This document shows, one piece after another, positions 59,457 to 64,000 of a stretch of 64,000 bases of DNA (positions within the stretch are counted from its first letter, which is position 1; the number at the start of each line of letters is the position of its first letter). The position numbers and the translations under genes were made by a program. The notes under the pieces are model-generated. The model saw nothing but the letters and a program-made list of their open reading frames with translations. It was not told the DNA's origin and made no database searches. This DNA comes from JAXGXJ01 sp963816155 (GTDB taxonomy: Bacteria > Actinomycetota > Thermoleophilia > RBG-16-64-13), in assembly GCA_963816155.1 (NCBI GenBank), contig CAWFJE010000010.1, positions 124,001 to 188,000 on the forward strand. Direction: 5' to 3'.

Positions 59457-60692
59457 ATGAAGGAGCTACGCTGCAGCCGGAGGCTCGCCATCGCGGCCGT
59501 GGCGCTATGCTTGATGGTCGCCACGCTGGTGGGCGCCTATCTCTGGCACCAGGCCGGATCATCCGCGGAGAGCGCGTCCGCTGCGATGCCCAGCACGCCC
59601 GCAGCGCTACCCGCGGCCGCCGTCACGCTGCGTACGGCCACCACCACGACTCTGGCGCCTACGACCACCACGCTGCCACCGACCACGGCGACGACCGCAC
59701 CACCCTCCACCACTACCACGACCGCGCCACCCCTCTTCATCGCAGCCGGGGGCGACGTACAGGGAGACCGTGGAGTGGGCGCGTTCATCGACACGAAGGG
59801 CGGCGAGGCGGTCTTCGCCAAGGTGAGTCCCCACCTGGAGCCGGCTCATCTGGCCTTCATCAACCTGGAAACGCCCATCTCCGACCTGGGCGTGCGCAAG
59901 CCGGACAAGGAATACACCTTCCGCAGCGGAGCCGGACTGATCGACGGTCTCACCTCGGCCGGTGTGGATATGGTGAGCCTCGCCAACAACCACGCGGTCG
60001 ACTGCGGGCCGAAAGCGTTGCTTGACACTATTGCCCGGCTCGACTGGGCCGGGGTGGCGCACGCGGGCGCCGGAGCCGAGCGAAGCTCGGCGGAGGCGCC
60101 GGCCATCCTCCTCACGCCCGCGGGGTCGGTAGCAATGTTGGCCTTCACCGAGTTGGTTCCGGCCGGCTTCCCGGCCACCAGCAAGTCTCCGGGCGTCAAC
60201 GACAAGACGTCGGACCGAGAGAAGATGAGGGCCCTCATCGCCGACGCTGCATCCCGTGTGGACTTCGTGGTCGTCAGCTACCACTGGGGAACGGAGTACA
60301 CGGGCCGGGAGACTGAGACGCAACGGTATCTCGCCCATCTGGCCGTGGATGCGGGCGCGGACTTGGTGTTGGGTCACCACCCGCATGTCATCCAGGGTCT
60401 GGAGATCTATCGGAACCGTCTGATCGCCTACAGCCTGGGCGATTTCGTCTTCGACCACTACTCCCGGGAGACGGGGGAAGCCTTCGTACTCCAGGTCTAT
60501 ATCCAGCCCGAGGGACCTCCAGCCCTCAGGGTCATCCCTGTCTACTTGAACGATTCGACCGGAGTACCCTCCCCCGTCAGCGGAGAGGCGGCCGATGTGA
60601 TCCTCGACCGCCTGAGCAGGCTGAGCAAGGCCCGCGGCCTGGAGCTTGAACGGGTGGGCGACCAAGCCACGTTCGGCACCCTGCCCGAGTAG
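59457..60692 (+). CDS. CapA-family (PgsA) phosphoesterase-like membrane protein
   Basis: CapA-family proteins have a metallophosphoesterase fold and include the PgsA subunit of poly-gamma-glutamate synthesis. Residues 10-28 are a signal anchor; residues ~58-92 are a Thr/Pro linker (TTTTLAPTTTTLPPTTATT). The outer domain has GGDVQGDRGVG, FINLETPISD, VSLANNHAVDCG, VVSYHWGTEY and LVLGHHPHVIQGLE, which carry the metal-binding residues of the family. No PgsB/PgsC genes are nearby, so capsule synthesis is not established; many actinobacteria have lone CapA proteins. It ends in a convergent arrangement with the acyl-CoA synthetase gene. Confidence 0.83.
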   Translation: MKELRCSRRLAIAAVALCLMVATLVGAYLWHQAGSSAESASAAMPSTPAALPAAAVTLRTATTTTLAPTTTTLPPTTATTAPPSTTTTTAPPLFIAAGGDVQGDRGVGAFIDTKGGEAVFAKVSPHLEPAHLAFINLETPISDLGVRKPDKEYTFRSGAGLIDGLTSAGVDMVSLANNHAVDCGPKALLDTIARLDWAGVAHAGAGAERSSAEAPAILLTPAGSVAMLAFTELVPAGFPATSKSPGVNDKTSDREKMRALIADAASRVDFVVVSYHWGTEYTGRETETQRYLAHLAVDAGADLVLGHHPHVIQGLEIYRNRLIAYSLGDFVFDHYSRETGEAFVLQVYIQPEGPPALRVIPVYLNDSTGVPSPVSGEAADVILDRLSRLSKARGLELERVGDQATFGTLPE

Positions 60693-60801
60693 AGGCGCCT
60701 CTCAACCCGACCCGACCGGAGACTCCTCCCTGCCCTGCATGACCGTCGGTCCCTCAGAGCGCGACGGGCGGCCTCGCTTCAGCGAGAGCATGTGTGCTGC
60801 G

Positions 60802-63063
60802 TCAAGAGTCCAGGCCGCGGCCGTGCTTCTGCAGATGGGCGCTGTACCCGGCCATCTTGCCCAGGATGCGTACCGCCCGCAGAGGCGACGGTAGCACGAA
60901 GGTGGAATAGCGCCCTCCGACCGAGTAGATGGCCTGCGTCATAGGTTTGAAGGATATGTTGGCGATGGGCTTGCGGTAGCGATCCATGAGACCGGCCACT
61001 TCTCTGATGAAGTCGAGTTCCCGCTCGCTCAGTTCGGGCTCGGGCGGCTCGCATCCCTCCGGCCCGGTCTCTATCTCAGGCGTCGTCGGATCGTCCCAGC
61101 GCTGCAGATACTCGATCTGGCTGACGGCCCTTCGACTCTCGCTCAGGGCCCCCACGACCCCCATCACGATGACGGCATCGACGTTGGCGCTGGACACCAG
61201 GCTCTCCACAGCCGCCTCGGGCACACCCGGGGCGATGCTCGAGACCAAGTCCACAGGGTTCGCGTGGCTCCAGAAGGGCGGTAGGATGCCGTTGAGGGTC
61301 TCGATGACCTTGTCGTCCAGTTCGGCCATCTCCAAGCCCACGCGCGCTATCTCGTCGGACACGAGTACCCCCCAGCCCCCGCCCAACGTGGCCACGGCCA
61401 CGCGCTTGCCCGGCGGCAGCGGCATGTAGGAGAGGGCGAAGGTGAGGTCCATGAACTCGTCGGGGTCGGTGCTGACGATCATGCCCGACTGACGGGCGGC
61501 CGCGCTGAAGACCGCCGAGGATGAAGCCAGGGCGCCCGTGTGCGACGCGGCCGCCCGCTTCCCGTACTCGCTGGTGCCACCACGCAAGATGACCACCGGC
61601 TTGTCCAGTGACGTCTCCTTCACCACGTCTAGGAGCCGGCGACCATCGTCGAAACCCTCCATGTAGGCGACGATGGTATTGGTCTCCGGGTCGGTGTGCA
61701 GATAGTTGATGAAGTCCACCACGTCGATCATCGCCTCGTTGCCCACGCCCACGAACTTGCCCACCCCACCCTTACGCCGTTCGGCCGAAGTGAGGAGTTG
61801 GATACCCAGGTTGCCGGACTGAGAGACCATGCTGGCCCCACCGGGCTCCGGCCGCAGCAGTGTGAAACCCGTGCCGTACAAGTGATGGTGAGAGGAGATA
61901 ACGCCCATGCAGTTGGGCCCCACCAGCACCATGCCGTAGCGGGTGGCCACCTCCACGAGCGCTTCTTCGGCGGCTCGACCCTCCGTGCCCAACTCTGAGA
62001 AGCCGGCAGACACGACCACCACCGCGCCGACGCCCATCTGGCCACACTGCTCGAGCACATCGCGCACCAGATGAGCGGCCACAGCCACGATGACCAGGTC
62101 GGGTGTCTCGGGTAGATCGGCCACGCTCGGGTAGACGTCGTAGCCGAAGATCGAACCGCCCTTGGGGTTGATGGGATAGACGGGGCCTCGGAACCCACCC
62201 AGCTTGATATTGGCGATGAGCATACCGCCCCATTTGGCCGTGTCGCTCGACGCCCCCACCACCGCGACGCTACGAGGGGCGAGTAGCGCGCCCAGTCGAG
62301 AGACGTCGGCAGGTTCTCTCGTGCTGATCTCCACCGGTTCCCCCACCGCTATGAGCGCATCGACCGCAACCGGCTTAGATCCGTCGATGAGCAGCGGGTT
62401 CACGTCTATCTCCCGGATCTCGGGATGGTCTTCTGCCATCCTGCCCAACGCCTGTAGTGCATCGATGAGCGCCTCTCGGTCGACGGCAGGAGACCCGCGG
62501 AACGCATCCAGCAACTCCCGAGCTTCGATCTGTTCGAGCAGTTCGGCTGCATCACCATCACCCAATGGCGCCACCGCGAAGGCGACGTCTCCGAGAGCCT
62601 CGGTGAAGATACCGCCCAGGCCGAACATGACGGTGGGGCCGAACAGGTGGTCACGCAGCAGACCGGCGACGAACTCGCGCTTGCCCCTGACCATGTGTTC
62701 CACCAGCACCCCGTCCAGCGTGGCCCCGACGGCAGCCGCGCGCGCCTCCAGCGTGCGGTAGCCCTCGCGGATCTCCACCTCATCCTGAACTCCAAGGATC
62801 ACGAGGCCGGCATCTGTCTTATGCTGCACCTGGGGTGAAGATCCTTTCATGACCACCGGATACCCGATCTCCGCGGCCACCTGCACGGCCTCGTCTGCCG
62901 TGGTCACGTTGGCACCCGCGGGCACGGCGATGCCGTAGGCTGCAAAGAACTCCTTGCCCGCCTGCTCGTCGAGAGCCGGCAGACCAGCTGCGAGTGCAGC
63001 CTCGATGAGGGCGCGCCCCGGAGGGGCTGCTGAATCCTCTCGGGACTTCTGGCTCTGGGTCAT
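60802..63063 (-). CDS. ADP-forming acyl-CoA synthetase, beta-alpha domain order
   Basis: This family makes ATP from acetyl- or acyl-CoA (acetate-CoA ligase, ADP-forming), or runs in reverse to activate acids. Residues ~20-240 are an ATP-grasp domain (YPVVMKGSSPQVQHKTDAGL, GLGGIFTE, REIDVNPLL); residues ~255 onward hold the CoA-binding domain (SVAVVGASSDTAKWGG) and the succinyl-CoA ligase-like domains with the phosphohistidine in AAASHTGALASS. The usual fusion puts the CoA-binding half first; here the halves are swapped. The ATG at 63063 has GGAGG five bases upstream. The enzyme suits anaerobic energy conservation; no partner pathway is in the window. Confidence 0.88.
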   Translation of the reverse strand: MTQSQKSREDSAAPPGRALIEAALAAGLPALDEQAGKEFFAAYGIAVPAGANVTTADEAVQVAAEIGYPVVMKGSSPQVQHKTDAGLVILGVQDEVEIREGYRTLEARAAAVGATLDGVLVEHMVRGKREFVAGLLRDHLFGPTVMFGLGGIFTEALGDVAFAVAPLGDGDAAELLEQIEARELLDAFRGSPAVDREALIDALQALGRMAEDHPEIREIDVNPLLIDGSKPVAVDALIAVGEPVEISTREPADVSRLGALLAPRSVAVVGASSDTAKWGGMLIANIKLGGFRGPVYPINPKGGSIFGYDVYPSVADLPETPDLVIVAVAAHLVRDVLEQCGQMGVGAVVVVSAGFSELGTEGRAAEEALVEVATRYGMVLVGPNCMGVISSHHHLYGTGFTLLRPEPGGASMVSQSGNLGIQLLTSAERRKGGVGKFVGVGNEAMIDVVDFINYLHTDPETNTIVAYMEGFDDGRRLLDVVKETSLDKPVVILRGGTSEYGKRAAASHTGALASSSAVFSAAARQSGMIVSTDPDEFMDLTFALSYMPLPPGKRVAVATLGGGWGVLVSDEIARVGLEMAELDDKVIETLNGILPPFWSHANPVDLVSSIAPGVPEAAVESLVSSANVDAVIVMGVVGALSESRRAVSQIEYLQRWDDPTTPEIETGPEGCEPPEPELSERELDFIREVAGLMDRYRKPIANISFKPMTQAIYSVGGRYSTFVLPSPLRAVRILGKMAGYSAHLQKHGRGLDS

Positions 63064-63142
63064 CGCGTCCTCCATCTTGTAACGTCGCTGTTCGGGTGGC
63101 CTAGCCCACCCCGGCCGCCGAGGCGCTGGACACTGGGGGGGC

Positions 63143-63172
63143 TTTCTAGTCGATGGTACCTGGAGAGGTCAA
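63143..63172 (-). promoter_or_regulatory. Predicted promoter of the acyl-CoA synthetase gene
   Basis: On the minus strand TTGACC (63172-63167) and TAGAAA (63148-63143) are 18 bases apart. Transcription would start near 63135, leaving a leader of about 70 bases. The match is fair for -35 and weak for -10. Confidence 0.4.
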
Positions 63173-63215
63173 GCTAGGGCAATCCGCCCGCGCTTCCTCC
63201 GCTCCCCGCGCTCCC

Positions 63216-64000
63216 CTAGGGGAGCGTTCGTTCAGCGCGTCGAGATCCCCTGGCTCCCGCGTCGATGACGCATCCGCCGGCGCAGGACTCACCACAACTA
63301 TAGTCACAGGGTTCGATATGGATATTCACCCGCGACGACGGGAACCGCTCCTTGATGGCCGCGACGATCTGGTCGCCGAGCACGTGGGCCTCTCCCACGG
63401 ACATGCGGTCGTCGACGACGACATGGAAGTCGATGAAACGGTCTGGGCCAGCCTTGCGAGTACGCAGGTTGTGGAAGCTGCGTACTTGGGGCCAGTTGTC
63501 GACGACGTGCTCCTGGACCCATTGCACGTCTTCCGGGGGGAGGCTTACGTCGACAAGATCTCGCGACGCCTCTCGGATAAGGTCGAAGGCGGCCTTGACG
63601 ATCAACACGGCCACGGCGATGGCTACCACAGAGTCAAGCCAGTAGATGTTCGTGCCTGGGCTGAGGAGCCCGACGATCCAGATGACGAGGAGGCCGCCCA
63701 TGACACCCAGGGACGTGTAGACATCCGTCCGCAGGTGCCAGGCGTCGGCCTGCAGCGCCATGGAGTCGGTCTCCTTCCCCACCTTGAACAACCTGGATGA
63801 CACCACGATGTTCACCATTGCCGATATCAGCATCACCGCAACGCCCCATCCGACCATCTCCACCGGTTGGGGCTCGAGAAGTCGGCGCACGGCCTCATAG
63901 ATGATCCACGCCGCCGCCCCGAAGATGAGGACGGCTTCGACCGTCCCCGAGATGTTCTCGTACTTGCCGTGTCCGTACGGATGCCGCTCGTCGGCCGGCT
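63216..64000 (-). CDS. Cation diffusion facilitator (5' end outside the window)
   Basis: CDF transporters export Zn, Fe, Mn or other divalent cations by proton antiport. The visible frame opens at the window edge with ADERHPYGHGKYENISG, the loop that follows transmembrane helix II in this family, then the helices, the metal-site HLRTDVYTS on helix V, and a cytoplasmic domain (VRSFHNLRTRKAGPDRFIDF, then VHVLGDQI-type residues) with IHIEPCDYS. The first ~60 residues are missing. The C-terminus ends in a cysteine-rich tail (CDYSCGESCAGGC) not seen in most CDF proteins. A GGGGAGCG palindrome overlaps the stop codon. Confidence 0.88.
   Translation of the reverse strand, partial: PADERHPYGHGKYENISGTVEAVLIFGAAAWIIYEAVRRLLEPQPVEMVGWGVAVMLISAMVNIVVSSRLFKVGKETDSMALQADAWHLRTDVYTSLGVMGGLLVIWIVGLLSPGTNIYWLDSVVAIAVAVLIVKAAFDLIREASRDLVDVSLPPEDVQWVQEHVVDNWPQVRSFHNLRTRKAGPDRFIDFHVVVDDRMSVGEAHVLGDQIVAAIKERFPSSRVNIHIEPCDYSCGESCAGGCVIDAGARGSRRAERTLP

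Noticed and set aside
63209..63226. Palindrome CGCTCCCC-TA-GGGGAGCG as a terminator
   Set aside because: It overlaps the CDF stop codon and is not followed by a T-run on either strand.

Overview
The window is a GC-rich bacterial chromosome segment that is almost entirely core genome. It most resembles a deep-branching actinobacterium (Actinomycetota, possibly Coriobacteriia-, Thermoleophilia- or Geothermincolia-like; the exact class cannot be fixed from this window). Reasons: the gene order radical SAM(DUF2344)-rng-rplU-rpmA-obg-proB-proA-nadD-LytR_C, a fused PafB-PafC type double WYL regulator beside a two-subunit helicase-nuclease, a CwlM-like pseudo-amidase, frequent GTG/TTG starts, and tRNA genes without encoded CCA. 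The cell is predicted to be rod-shaped (MreBCD, RodA, PBP2) with meso-diaminopimelate peptidoglycan (DNPR motif in MurE).

Region 1-6910 (minus strand) is the start of the division/cell-wall cluster: mraZ, rsmH, ftsL-like, ftsI, murE, murF and mraY (cut by the window edge). A five-repeat MraZ operator sits directly in front of mraZ. murE carries a one-base frameshift that falsely joins it to murF.

Region 7130-27744 (minus strand) reads, in transcription order: mreB, mreC, mreD, mrdA, rodA, a DUF697 protein, a radical SAM/DUF2344 protein, rng, rplU, rpmA, obg, proB, proA, nadD, a LytR_C protein, a MoeB/ThiF-like enzyme and pcrA. mreB has no canonical start codon that fits its homologues; an ATA with an ideal Shine-Dalgarno does. 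A 158-bp palindromic element with long imperfect inverted repeats separates mreB from mreC.

Region 27849-40250 (minus strand) reads tRNA-Pro, -Gly, -Arg, -His, -Leu, tig, clpP, clpX, lon, valS, folC, a 39-residue membrane peptide, a zinc-ribbon membrane protein, ndk and maf. It is a protein-quality-control and translation block.

Region 40337-45294 holds an NAD-dependent epimerase with a coupled small unknown gene, an MTA phosphorylase, a DUF1844-like gene, an ECF sigma/anti-sigma pair and a second tRNA-Pro.

Region 45379-55702 holds an AddAB-type helicase-nuclease pair divergent from a fused PafBC-type regulator. The addB promoter matches the RecA-NDp motif recognised by PafBC in mycobacteria, so this looks like a self-contained DNA-damage-response locus. 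A holin-like membrane protein and an orphan PilT follow.

Region 55845-64000 holds an HDAC-family deacetylase, an NlpC/P60 hydrolase, the CwlM-like protein, a CapA-like phosphoesterase, an ADP-forming acyl-CoA synthetase with swapped domain order, and a cation diffusion facilitator cut by the window edge. No gene-free stretch exceeds 300 bases. No CRISPR array, intact insertion sequence or prophage was seen.
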